Below are positions 10,201 to 14,995 of a stretch of 19,499 nt of DNA, piece after piece. Position numbers and translations under genes: made by a program. Position 1 is the stretch's first letter, and the number at the start of each line of letters is the position of its first letter. The notes under the pieces were generated by a model that did no database searches, was not told where the DNA came from, and worked only from the letters and a program-made list of their open reading frames with translations. Source of the stretch: NIOZ-UU13 sp032250555 (lineage in GTDB: Bacteria > Planctomycetota > Phycisphaerae > Sedimentisphaerales > Anaerobacaceae); assembly GCA_032250555.1 (NCBI GenBank), contig JAVVFI010000046.1:1-19499 (forward strand), read 5' to 3'.

Positions 10201-10660
10201 CATTGATCTTGACCCCAATACCGAATATTCTTACAGGGTCAAAGCAAGAGACAGATCCGATTTCCTGAATGAAACCGACTGGTCGGCGACAGTTACCGCT
10301 CGAACATTAGCTTCTCTGGATCTGATTGCTCCGACGCCCGATCCAATGACATGGGACCCGACTCAGGATCCGAATGGTTTCGACGGGACACCTCGAGAGA
10401 TAGTGATTGACCCCAACGCACTTTACGGTTACGGCGCCACGATGACGGCAACAGTAGCCGTAGATGCCGGCGGCGGACCTGTTGAGTATTTCTTCCAATG
10501 CACAACTAATTCCGGCTTTAACAGCGGCTGGGTAGCTAATCCGATATATACGGTTCTCTTAGGCAGGAGCGGGCAAGGTCACCGTTTCCGGGTCAAGGCA
10601 CGCGATCAGTTCCGCAATGAAACGGCCTGGTCAACTGAGGAGAGGGCTGATCCGCCATAG
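1211..10660 (+). CDS. Giant exported S8 subtilase with three beta-helix modules, Gly-rich loops, dockerin-like and FN3-like repeats
   Basis: Start chosen at 1211: GGCGGA lies just upstream and the protein then begins with a clean signal peptide (MKQHILISTLILL...FAWA, cleavage near residue 21). An in-frame ATG at 1193 is the alternative. Domains, numbered from 1211: pro-region about 40-134; S8 subtilisin about 140-465 with D183 (VADTGID), H247 (HGTHIAG), oxyanion N343 (AAGN) and S424 (GTSLSAP), so the triad is complete; beta-helix 1 to 841; two InlB-like repeats 851-1006; beta-helix 2 to 1997 with Pro-rich and Gly-rich insertions; a third InlB-like repeat 2004-2073; beta-helix 3 to 2773; two dockerin-like EF-hand repeats 2783-2841; three fibronectin-like repeats to 3149. 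Each helix closes with a DPLF...VDIGxH cap. It probably acts outside the cell as a processed adhesin or peptidase. Substrate is unknown. The domain calls are strong, the biological role is not. Confidence 0.93.
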   Translation: MKQHILISTLILLSIAGFAWAENIPGLGFDYSSGSDFAAYKHGELIVRFADVGAFSQLSEGPLLMGPLTTQAVKGAISDFILAGAEVEKEYGEVSPGLALVKLPVGTTVTEAFVRFNESANVLYAEPNYKYKLFGVPNDPMFSSLWGFDNTGQTGGTADADIDAPEAWDLETGDPRIVIAVADTGIDYTHPDLANNMWVNNAELRGTPDVDDDNNGYVDDIYGYDFAGNVASDPDDADSDPIDNHFHGTHIAGVIGAVGNNGNGVTGVCWNTSLMALKVFSDDYRVEPEVFSSDAVEAIHYAIDNGARVINASWGGDHYSQSLYDAVKEAGEAGLLFVTAAGNDFGSDNDEVPVYPSGFDLDNVISVMASDPNDQRADFSNFGATTVDIAEPGTDILSTSPTTQNFAMLVFGVPTNYASLSGTSLSAPFASGACALIWSQYPDLANSTVKGILLKAVDPVFTSPRLNLSGGRINLHKVLTLVPQGKVGKVLNSKDDPADPANLYSTIQYAIDDANDGDVLIAEANSLFLEIIDFKGKAITLRSGDITNPDDPSISPEDTLILGILNDDSVVTFQNNEGPDTVIQGFTISWGSADYGGGIRCFRTSPTITDCIISNNFANFYGAGIDLVESSATIKNCTIIENRTSSISGIGGGMNCEESSPTITDCIISNNFANNVGGGIACYGSDPSIINCVIADNSAIHKGGGIDLEYSSPTITNCTIVVDDPNAPKDGGIFAFHDSSPVITNCILWGNGDDLYNCSATYSDIEDNDEGIGNIHLDPLFTRGPLGKYYLNQTAAGQLGSDSPCVDAGDPDTDISLQIDSYTTRTDGVADAGIIDIGAHFAAVPANLVPLEVTVVDEDGPIDPNLAKGRVEPGSGAYRPYEVVQLEAYPDEGYRVKAWTGTDDDSSTGTSNMVTIVGETNITIEFEEVPLYQLRTEIIGGRGTISPYHKRGEYYPDGAVVTLIAAPDQTYIVDQWSGTDDDTSWSQTNTITMDSDKDVTVLFRQPKSLLVPGQYASIGAAIDAAYDHGDKVIVSAGTYSGSFDFQGKALTIASEHPDDPASVAKTIINISGAPAFIFQSGEGSESVLDGFTIQGMGDLGPVAPPAAGGIGENGADALGGAITCLNGSSPTLSHLIIRDVVARGQDGEDGTFVFPAPAPAPDPLDPLDPLDPLPPPGPPDPNDPNQWAPADPNRPEAPTDPNAPVDGLPGADGEPGAPGEPGADGADGAPGFSGGNAGVAYGGAMYFDENSSPTITFCKLINCQAIGGDGGFGGNGQDGQDGQDGQPGQIGQDGQEGGEGLNDGLQGNGGAGGAGGDGGPGGAGGRGGDGGIGGNGGEALGGAIFFGPNCKPVIRFCEILNCSTKQGVGNYGGDGGNGGNGGLGAPGDAGGAGGDGEVAGADGADGASSGGGIGGDGGNGSDMGVNGIRSWAGAIYYSEGCEVEISDTIVSDNAAENIVQTYTYGGGDGGDGGIGGDPDGDATGGDGGIGGNGGSGGPGGTGDPNDPNTVGIGSGGAGGAAGAGGAAGADGLPGLSMTSFTPSYGGANYYEIDCVVRLNNCTISNNASRQYDGSGQDGGGEYYESGCDVLLNNCQYIGNLAGSTGSGGGQYFEELCSIEINDCNYVDNSSSDDGGGIFLLSDIALKISDSDFIGNSTIGTFSSGGAIYGGGIWDSNDGIWYNGNNLTIDNSYFSNNESAFGGALYWYGDNAEVSILDSVIINNVAEHGGGMYWSSGAPVIKGCSVMGNRARVRRIAPELSSFGTEKPFGGGGGMFCWSSEAIIEDCFITGNSSSGSGGGVYFGGDPSVPILKNCLVKRNSAVLDGGGIISYWLTTPTISNCTIVNNRANDPANNKHGRGGGLSCSYQSQTTLIDSILWDNVGTHGNQISVGSDNEPIYLDRPAALTVSYCDIQGGRSPSAIYIEPGRTLNWLEGNIDADPLFVASHHSLSQIAAGQDVDSPCVDAGSALVSVLGLDEFTTRSDGVPDTGQVDIGLHYALGEGKYQLIVNTVGKNGTVKPSGGTFDKFTVVKLNATVEPGHRVKWVGTDNDSSVALSNTVTMDSNKTITVEFVKYVGRTVTVPGNFQTIQEAVNAANEGDIIVVDPGTYFGGSVGVSLMVTKAVTITSRNPDDPSVVASTIIDGYIGINAWTNIGVLFGPETDSRTVLNGITIQNCGGHIADGGDGDRANGHPNGEDGGSFEGAAIRILNGASPIIKNCIIRDNLVEGGNGGNGAAADAQSQSLPGNAGRGGWGGWAHGGAIWCGPDSSPKFINCIIENNTARGGNGGNGGDGDGAGEANYGGNYSKSQAADIDSESLSITPVMGPLWEVWEWDFAADYGIIYDEPNLTSYFGDYRLYSGYGGGAYCDIGSNVTFVNCEIRGNRTEGGMSGIGGVLNDTARNLDPLVAYEIPTYGAGVYCAADSIVTFTGCTFEDNVASGLPAGVTDPNHSLDPYLGYGGGVCAQSSAAVVFVDCNFVDNLADSGGGIYTDDSNVTIVDCNIASNDALRGGGFIGVNGLINILSSDITNNRAIGDVNDPNDDNILTDGAGLYCWLGGINIQDCNISGNIAEFSGGGVYLRDVNTASLVNNLIINNGAGRDGGGVSANWFTNSIISNCTFANNATSGFLGEPNNTGFGGGLYNSYESHSVVTNSIFWNNFALKGNAIAVGGGFEFDKRCATLSISYSGIKDGQSGIWVDDGCTIDWGVGNKDKDPLFVEGPLGRYYLSQISAGQGQNSPYVDAGSDFSSYVGMLGHTTRTDEQSDAGRVDIGYHHPGAEPCRLCDLVLDGVINFRDFAVLADRWLADGCTAGNNWCNGADLTSDMFVDMRDIAFLADCWLVEDTVAPIDNPSKWETDPYVSSAGSITMTAETATDAWGWDVEYYFESISDEDGGTDSGWQRSPTYTDGGLTPGVEYGYRVKARDGVGNETQWSEVRYAGLDSTPPAPAPYIETIFGLSETSISMTSSVAIDDSDVEYYFESRSTGGHDSGWQVDPNYIDIDLDPNTEYSYRVKARDRSDFLNETDWSATVTARTLASLDLIAPTPDPMTWDPTQDPNGFDGTPREIVIDPNALYGYGATMTATVAVDAGGGPVEYFFQCTTNSGFNSGWVANPIYTVLLGRSGQGHRFRVKARDQFRNETAWSTEERADPP
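3026..3232 (+). repeat. 42-bp near-identical direct repeat inside beta-helix 1
   Basis: Bases 3026-3067 and 3191-3232 match at 40 of 42 positions by eye. They encode two copies of PTITDCIISNNFAN, 55 codons apart. DNA-level identity this high, in a helix whose other coils agree only at protein level, points to a recent duplication or to gene conversion of one coil. Confidence 0.85.
3542..3733 (+). other. Beta-helix cap 1 (DPLF...VDAGD...DIGAHF)
   Basis: First of three homologous segments within the giant protein (the others are at 7025-7201 and 9344-9529). Shared landmarks are DPLF, a GPLGxYYL-type turn, the AGQ tripeptide, SPxVDAG, TTRTDG or similar, and a final DIGxHY-like end. Each marks the end of one beta-helix module. 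The segment is followed directly by an InlB-like repeat. Confidence 0.8.
4694..4729 (+). repeat. Four 9-bp tandem repeats encoding Asp-Pro-Leu
   Basis: The unit GATCCATTA/GATCCATTG/GATCCACTC is repeated four times in frame. It encodes (DPL)4 in a Pro/Ala/Asp-rich linker that runs from about 4673 to 4825 and continues as PPPGPPDPNDPN. Copy number could vary by slippage. Confidence 0.85.
4829..4921 (+). repeat. Collagen-like Gly-X-Y segment
   Basis: Consecutive triplets GLP GAD GEP GAP GEP GAD GAD GAP follow the Pro-rich linker in beta-helix 2 of the giant protein. Gly is at every third position and Pro is frequent, as in bacterial collagen-like proteins. Whether it forms a triple helix is unknown. 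Confidence 0.8.
5006..5235 (+). repeat. Glycine-rich repeat block A (GQD and GGx repeats)
   Basis: In-frame low-complexity DNA. It encodes GGDGGFGGNG, then GQD/GQP/GQI triplets, then GGAGGAGGDGG-type repeats. The block ends at LGGAIFF, where beta-helix coils resume. The reverse complement reads as proline-rich open frames, which are shadows. Confidence 0.85.
5321..5483 (+). repeat. Glycine-rich repeat block B
   Basis: Tandem GGC/GGT-rich codons encode GGDGGNGGNGGLGAPG and similar. The block is inserted between a coil ending near LNCSTKQ and the resumption at WAGAIYY. It has the same character as the blocks at 5006-5235 and 5603-5815. Confidence 0.85.
5603..5815 (+). repeat. Glycine-rich repeat block C
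   Basis: GGGDGGDGGIGG and GGAGGAAGAGGAAG runs are interrupted by a short DPNDPNT linker. The block lies between the coil ending near TYTYG and the resumption at YGGANYY. Confidence 0.85.
7025..7201 (+). other. Beta-helix cap 2 (DPLF...VDIGLHY)
   Basis: Second copy of the cap segment in the giant protein, with DPLF, SQIAAGQ, SPCVDAGS, TTRSDG and VDIGLHY. It closes beta-helix 2 and is followed by the third InlB-like repeat (7220-7429). Confidence 0.8.
7742..8116 (+). repeat. Glycine-rich loops of beta-helix 3 (three short blocks)
   Basis: Three shorter glycine-rich stretches (about 7742-7804, 7889-7987 and 8057-8116) are separated by ordinary beta-helix coils such as PIIKNCIIRDN and PKFINCIIENN. 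They repeat the insertion pattern of beta-helix 2 on a smaller scale. Confidence 0.75.
9344..9529 (+). other. Beta-helix cap 3 (DPLF...VDIGYHH)
   Basis: Third copy of the cap segment, with DPLF, GPLGRYYLSQ, SAGQ, SPYVDAGS, TTRTD and VDIGYHH. It closes beta-helix 3 and is followed by the dockerin-like domain. Confidence 0.8.
9557..9733 (+). other. Dockerin-like domain (two EF-hand repeats) within the giant protein
   Basis: Two repeats, DLVLDGVINFRDFAVLADRW and DLTSDMFVDMRDIAFLADCW, are separated by a Cys-containing spacer. They have Asp-rich calcium-loop positions followed by a hydrophobic helix ending in WL. The first calcium loop is imperfect (DLVLDG rather than DxNxDG). Dockerins bind cohesins in cellulosomes; in planctomycetes the partner is generally unknown. 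Here the domain is followed by three fibronectin-like repeats (to 10657) instead of lying at the C-terminus. Confidence 0.75.
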
Positions 10661-10684
10661 TAGAAGCTTATATATTCTGAGAAT

Positions 10685-10724
10685 AAAAAAATCCGCTCGC
10701 TGAGTTATCAACGAGCGGATTTTT
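10685..10724. terminator. Bidirectional rho-independent terminator
   Basis: A stem of TCCGCTCG (10692-10699) pairs with CGAGCGGA (10712-10719). It is extended outward by A-tract/T-tract pairing (10687-10691 with 10720-10724) and inward by TGA/TCA across one mismatch around a GTTA loop. The U-run follows on both strands. It sits 25 bases after the giant gene stop and 38 bases beyond the aroC stop, so it can end both convergent transcripts. Confidence 0.9.
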
Positions 10725-10761
10725 CATTTACTCTTGAAACAAGCCTGTCAGGTGGATACTT

Positions 10762-12084
10762 TCATTTTTCCTTTAACATCTGGTAGCCGTAGTGTGCGAA
10801 GAGGTGGTCAAGTATCACCATAGCAGTGTAATTTTCAGCGACCGGCCATATTCGAGCTACAATCGTTGGGTCACGCCTGGTGATAGCAGCCAGATCTGTG
10901 TTTTCCAATGTATATTTGTCAATTGTCTTCTGGGGCTTGTCAATTGTGGGTGTAGGCTTGACGGCAAGTTTAACTATAATCGGCTGGCCTGTAGAAAGGC
11001 CGCCTGTAATGCCGCCGGCATTGTTTGATTCGAAAATAACTTTGCCGTTTTCGGAACGCATCTGGTCATTATTCTCATAGCCGGTCATATCTTTGACGGC
11101 AAAGCCGGCTCCAACTTCGACACCTTTGACAGCCCCGATGCCGAGCATTCTGCCCAGTTCGGCGTCGAGTTTATAAAAAACGGGCTCTCCAAGGCCAGCG
11201 GGAACGCCGGTTACGACTACTTCAACTACGCCGCCTGCTGAATCACCTGTTTCTGCGATGCGGTTACATGCATCAACCATTGCCTGAGCGGCATCATTAT
11301 CAGGGCAGTTTACTATATGATGCACGTTGTATTTGTCCCGCACCGCTTTGGGGGACATCTTCGGGGCCTTGTCGCGAATAGCGTCGATTTCCTGTTCAAT
11401 TTCGGCTAATATTCTGATTTTTTCCAGAAATCTCATATCCATATTGATGCGGCCTTTAGCATAAACCTCCTGATAAAACGGGTCGAGGTCATGCCGCATT
11501 TTTTTGTAATCATTGGTGTACTTAAAGGCCTTGTCAGCAGCGACGTCTGGACATCTGACACCAGCTATTTCTCTAACATAGGAAAATACTTCGATACCGC
11601 ATTTCTTGAGGACTTTTTTAGCGACGTATCCAGCGGCTACAATGGTCGATGTGTAACGTCCGCTGAAAATACCGGCGCCAATGGCATCGTCATCCGGGCC
11701 GTACTTTTGGAAAGAAGCATAGGATGCGTGACCCGGGCGAGGTGTGCGATTTGTGTCCTGGTATTGCTTTATATGAATGAAATGGCGATCCAGGTTGGGA
11801 ATAAGGATTGCCAAAGGTGTACCGTTGGTGTGATTGTTATTTCCAGCACCCTCGATAGTATCCGATACGTTAATGCCCGAGTAGATAACCGGAAGGTCAG
11901 GTTCTTTTCTGGGACTGCTCAATTCGTCGGCTCCGGGCTTTCTAAGAAGCAGATCGCCGTATATTTCCTGTTCGGTCAGTAACATGCCAGGCGGTACACC
12001 ATGTATGAGAGAACTCAGACCTTCCTGGTAAGAACCTCCGGCCACTGTTACCTGAAAACAACGTCCAATGTGACAACCAATCAT
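10762..12084 (-). CDS. aroC: Chorismate synthase, divergent (5-enolpyruvylshikimate-3-phosphate to chorismate)
   Basis: Chorismate synthase catalyses the last shikimate step: loss of phosphate from EPSP, using reduced FMN, to give chorismate. Family landmarks along the 440 residues are LSSPRKEPD (55-63), RPGHA (116-120, with the family histidine H119), GDSAGGVVEVV (280-290), GVPAGLGEPVF (293-303), NNAGGITGGLSTGQP (354-368), KPTPTIDKPQKTID (376-389) and RRDPTIV (403-409, with the conserved Asp). Two signatures deviate: the N-terminal FGESHG motif reads AGGSYQEG, so the usual histidine is Tyr19, and the SARET motif reads SGRYTS. The protein is longer than the usual 350-400 residues. The start has a good AGGAGA 10 bases upstream. 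aroA lies 69 bases upstream on the same strand. Family assignment is solid; activity with the altered active site is not proven. Confidence 0.9.
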   Translation of the reverse strand: MIGCHIGRCFQVTVAGGSYQEGLSSLIHGVPPGMLLTEQEIYGDLLLRKPGADELSSPRKEPDLPVIYSGINVSDTIEGAGNNNHTNGTPLAILIPNLDRHFIHIKQYQDTNRTPRPGHASYASFQKYGPDDDAIGAGIFSGRYTSTIVAAGYVAKKVLKKCGIEVFSYVREIAGVRCPDVAADKAFKYTNDYKKMRHDLDPFYQEVYAKGRINMDMRFLEKIRILAEIEQEIDAIRDKAPKMSPKAVRDKYNVHHIVNCPDNDAAQAMVDACNRIAETGDSAGGVVEVVVTGVPAGLGEPVFYKLDAELGRMLGIGAVKGVEVGAGFAVKDMTGYENNDQMRSENGKVIFESNNAGGITGGLSTGQPIIVKLAVKPTPTIDKPQKTIDKYTLENTDLAAITRRDPTIVARIWPVAENYTAMVILDHLFAHYGYQMLKEK

Positions 12085-12094
12085 TTGTACATAT

Positions 12095-12100
12095 TCTCCT
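12095..12100 (-). promoter_or_regulatory. Ribosome binding site of aroC (AGGAGA)
   Basis: AGGAGA on the minus strand, 10 bases before the ATG at 12084. It fixes the aroC start. An out-of-frame ATG closer to it meets a stop after two further codons. Confidence 0.7.
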
Positions 12101-12153
12101 AAATATTAATCATTAGTAGTTTATATTTTGAAATTTATCCGGATTAAGGTGTA

Positions 12154-13440
12154 CTACTTACTGTTTAGTGTTTCCATATTTGCACCGATACCCTTCATCA
12201 AATCTACATAACCTGGAAACGTAACGCTGATTGCCTCGGCTGTATCTATGGTGCATTGAGCATCCATGTTCATGCCTGCCAGGGACAAAGCCATTACGAT
12301 TCGATGGTCAGCCCAGCCGTGTAATTCCGCGGGTTTGGGCTTACTACCGTCTATTATAAGGCCATCCGGTAATTCTTCAACATTAATGTCCATTTTTTTC
12401 AGCTCATCAGCCATACATTTGATTCGGTCTGTCTCTTTATTGCGTGCCTGGGGGACGTTGAGCAGTTTGGTTGTGCCGTTGGCAAAAGCAGCGGTAACAG
12501 CCATAGCGGGCAGTGCATCGGGGGTCTTGTTCATATCAATCTCGGTGCCTATGAGGGGTGCTGCTTTAACTGTTACTGAATTCGGGCCAATACTAATATC
12601 GGCGCCCATTGCTTTCAGGTAGTCAACTACGGCTTTATCGGGCTGTGAATCTGTAAAATCCAGCCCGAGCAGAGTTACCTGCTCTGCGGATATGGCGGCA
12701 GCGCAAAGGAAGAAAGTGGCACTGGAAAAGTCGGCGGGGATTGCAGCATCGAAAGCCTTGTAGCTTTGATTGCCTTTGATTTTAAATGTTTGGAACTGCT
12801 GATTATCGTATTGAATCTGCTGTTTGTCGAGCCAGTCGAGTGTCATTTGTACATAACCAGGTTCATTTAGCAGTGTAACGTCTATTTCGGTATCTTTGGA
12901 TGCTAAGGGTGTGCATAAGAGCAAGCTTGAGAGATATTGGCTTGTGGTTGCGGCAATGGAGGTTTTCCCGCCTGTGAGTTTTCCCATTATTTCAACCGGT
13001 ACTTTGCCATTATTTTTGAGACTTGTGCATTTGGCACCGAGCTGGTTAAGGGCATCCAGTAACGGCCCGACAGGGCGGGTTTGAATTTGTTCGTCACCTG
13101 TGAAAGAGATGGTTTGGCCTACCTGGGTCAGCGAAGCTGAACCTATCGCTATACGCAGAGTTGTGCCGGAATTGCCCACGTCAATAATTTCCGGCGGCGT
13201 CGTTATTGCACCACCTGAACCTGTTATCTTCCAGAGGCTGGGGTCAGATGTGTTAATCTCCGCGCCTAAGGCTCTATAGCAGTCCACTGCTGCCTTTGTA
13301 TCGCTTGAATCCAGTGGATTATGGATTGAGCTATCACCTGCCGCTAATGAGGCTACTGCGACCGCACGTATAGTGTGCGACTTTGAGCCTGGAATCAATA
13401 CTGTTCCATTTAGCTGTGATTTTTTTACAATTAATTTCAT
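12154..13440 (-). CDS. aroA: 3-phosphoshikimate 1-carboxyvinyltransferase (EPSP synthase)
   Basis: Transfers the enolpyruvyl group of PEP to shikimate 3-phosphate, supplying the substrate of the chorismate synthase encoded next. Numbered from the ATG at 13440 (428 residues, normal size): IPGSKSHTIRA with the substrate-binding Lys20, GNSGTTLRI (89-97), TRPVGPLLDAL (121-131), SQYLSSLL (167-174), DFSSATFF (237-244), TPDALPAMAV with the catalytic Asp308, NKETDRI (334-340) and ADHRIVMAL (377-385). The frame is open further upstream: an ATG at 13515 overlaps the stop of the preceding gene as ATGA, which would add 25 residues. I prefer 13440 because family members begin just before this point, but coupling through the ATGA overlap is possible. 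Neither start has a strong ribosome binding site. Confidence 0.93.
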   Translation of the reverse strand: MKLIVKKSQLNGTVLIPGSKSHTIRAVAVASLAAGDSSIHNPLDSSDTKAAVDCYRALGAEINTSDPSLWKITGSGGAITTPPEIIDVGNSGTTLRIAIGSASLTQVGQTISFTGDEQIQTRPVGPLLDALNQLGAKCTSLKNNGKVPVEIMGKLTGGKTSIAATTSQYLSSLLLCTPLASKDTEIDVTLLNEPGYVQMTLDWLDKQQIQYDNQQFQTFKIKGNQSYKAFDAAIPADFSSATFFLCAAAISAEQVTLLGLDFTDSQPDKAVVDYLKAMGADISIGPNSVTVKAAPLIGTEIDMNKTPDALPAMAVTAAFANGTTKLLNVPQARNKETDRIKCMADELKKMDINVEELPDGLIIDGSKPKPAELHGWADHRIVMALSLAGMNMDAQCTIDTAEAISVTFPGYVDLMKGIGANMETLNSK

Positions 13441-13511
13441 AATATTGTTCTTAGTGTAGTTTTTAACAGAAATTGCGGAGAATTGAAAGAAGAATTTCAG
13501 ATTGGATTTGC

Positions 13512-14978
13512 TCATTTGAGCCAATAATCGGCTAATATGGCAAAGTCAAGAATGTCAACGTTGCAGTCGCCGTTCAGATCGGCTTTGAGTTTTGACCGGC
13601 ATTTGGATATCGAAAAGACATTGTCGCTTATGTCAGTAATGAGCTTATCATTTAAGTCACTAATGCGAATCAGACACTCATTTGAGTTGATGTGCGGGAG
13701 CGAGTCCCACTCATACCAGCCGGTATTCGGCGAGGAGCCTATTTTCTGCCATGTTTGACCATTATCGAGTGAATATTCGATTATTACGGAATCAGTTATA
13801 TTGCCTTCTATTTTTTTCCAGCTTATTGTATAGTTACCTGCTGCTGAGAGATTTTCACCGCCATTTGGTGAGAGCAAAATTGGTTTGGGAGTAGCGGTGT
13901 AACTCCATACTTCGTTCGGCTCGTAGATTCCCGGAAAGTTCAAGTTGTTGGAATGGCGCTGCGTCCAGGTGAGAGTAGCTTTAAGGCCATCAATCTCGAC
14001 CAGGACATAGCCATAGCCTTTGGCATGGTTCCATTGTTCGACGGTATAAAAGCTGTTATTGCCTTCGTAAGGAGGCGACCATGTATATGGCGGAGCACCT
14101 GCTGCTCCAATGATAAATTGGTGAATGTCGTTGTTCGGATTGCCATCGCCGTCATCAACTCGTGCATGGTCATAAAAGTGGTCATGTCCACAAAAGTACG
14201 TCCGTCCGCCTGCGTTTTTGATTGCGGTCCAAAAGGCATCACGCTTGGAAGGAAAATAGTCGAGACAATCGGTATGCAACGCCCTAAAAGCCTGTTCGTG
14301 GCCGGCTAAGAAGATGTGCGGTTTTGTATTTGCCGCTAATTGGTCGTCCAGCCATCCCTGGTTGATTTTATGTTGAAAATCATGCCGGGTACCGGCGTAG
14401 TTATCAAGCATGGCAATGAACACATTTTTGTGCGTAACAGAGTACGTCGTAAACTTCTCATCGGCGGGGCCGTTGTCGGGCAGTTTCTGTTTGGGATAAG
14501 AATCATTGCCGAAGACGTTTAGCCAGCGTATCATGTTATTATCATTCGGGTCAGGACTGGTACCGGGACGAGGATAGTTACTCCAGACATCACCGAGTTC
14601 ATGATTGCCGCGACAGACATATACGGGGATGCCAGCATCGTAAACAGGAATCATCATTTCTACCCAGACTCTGAGCTGAGATTCGAAGATGGCCGGGTCT
14701 CTTACTGTGTGGCCAGAGACAAGGTCGCCGGAAAACATAACAAAATCGACTCCCTGGCTTTTAATCTCAGTAACAAGTTCACTAAGGATAACCTGATTGA
14801 TTCCATTGTTAGGGCCTCTGCTGTCGCAGGTAACAATAAATTTCCATGGTTCCTGAGCAAAACCTGTAGAAGAAAATGCTGCCAAAAAAAGAACGGCAAA
14901 AACGAACAAGATTGAAAACGTTTTCTTGATTCCCCATTCCTCCTTAATAAATACTCGCATTTCAAAGTTGATTGTCAT
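13512..14978 (-). CDS. Secreted metallophosphoesterase with C-terminal half-dockerin
   Basis: A calcineurin-like phosphoesterase of 488 residues with a signal peptide (hydrophobic core FSILFVFAVLFLAAF, likely cleavage near FAQ|E). Metal-binding motifs are in order: D52-S-R54 (the usual DxH has Arg), SGDLV with D85, GNHE (124-127), AGHE with H227 and GHDH (264-267). A beta-sandwich domain follows (about 366-457, LLSPNGGENL...SVIIEYSLDNGQTW). The protein ends with one EF-hand dockerin repeat, ADLNGDCNVDILDFAILADY plus WLK. It lies 17 bases after the stop of the upstream subtilase gene and overlaps the open frame of aroA. Substrate cannot be told; purple-acid-phosphatase-like enzymes are the nearest analogy. 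The start is uncertain: ATGs at 14978 and 14960 lack a ribosome binding site, while a perfect one (AAGGAGG) lies inside the frame. Confidence 0.88.
   Translation of the reverse strand: MTINFEMRVFIKEEWGIKKTFSILFVFAVLFLAAFSSTGFAQEPWKFIVTCDSRGPNNGINQVILSELVTEIKSQGVDFVMFSGDLVSGHTVRDPAIFESQLRVWVEMMIPVYDAGIPVYVCRGNHELGDVWSNYPRPGTSPDPNDNNMIRWLNVFGNDSYPKQKLPDNGPADEKFTTYSVTHKNVFIAMLDNYAGTRHDFQHKINQGWLDDQLAANTKPHIFLAGHEQAFRALHTDCLDYFPSKRDAFWTAIKNAGGRTYFCGHDHFYDHARVDDGDGNPNNDIHQFIIGAAGAPPYTWSPPYEGNNSFYTVEQWNHAKGYGYVLVEIDGLKATLTWTQRHSNNLNFPGIYEPNEVWSYTATPKPILLSPNGGENLSAAGNYTISWKKIEGNITDSVIIEYSLDNGQTWQKIGSSPNTGWYEWDSLPHINSNECLIRISDLNDKLITDISDNVFSISKCRSKLKADLNGDCNVDILDFAILADYWLK
14939..14945 (-). promoter_or_regulatory. 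Perfect AAGGAGG inside the frame of the metallophosphoesterase, 8 bases before an in-frame ATC
   Basis: On the minus strand AAGGAGG is followed after 8 bases by ATC AAG AAA ACG, which would begin a textbook signal peptide (IKKTFSILFVF). No ATG, GTG or TTG lies in that frame at the right distance. The ATG nearest to the site is out of frame and only two bases away. It may be the real start signal with a rare ATC start, the trace of a one-base sequencing error, or chance within Lys-Glu-Glu codons. Confidence 0.45.
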
Positions 14979-14995
14979 TGTTTGTTGTACGCAAG

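Noticed and set aside
11491..11982. 163-codon plus-strand open frame inside aroC
   Set aside because: It is antisense to a well-conserved enzyme with no ribosome binding site or recognisable domain.
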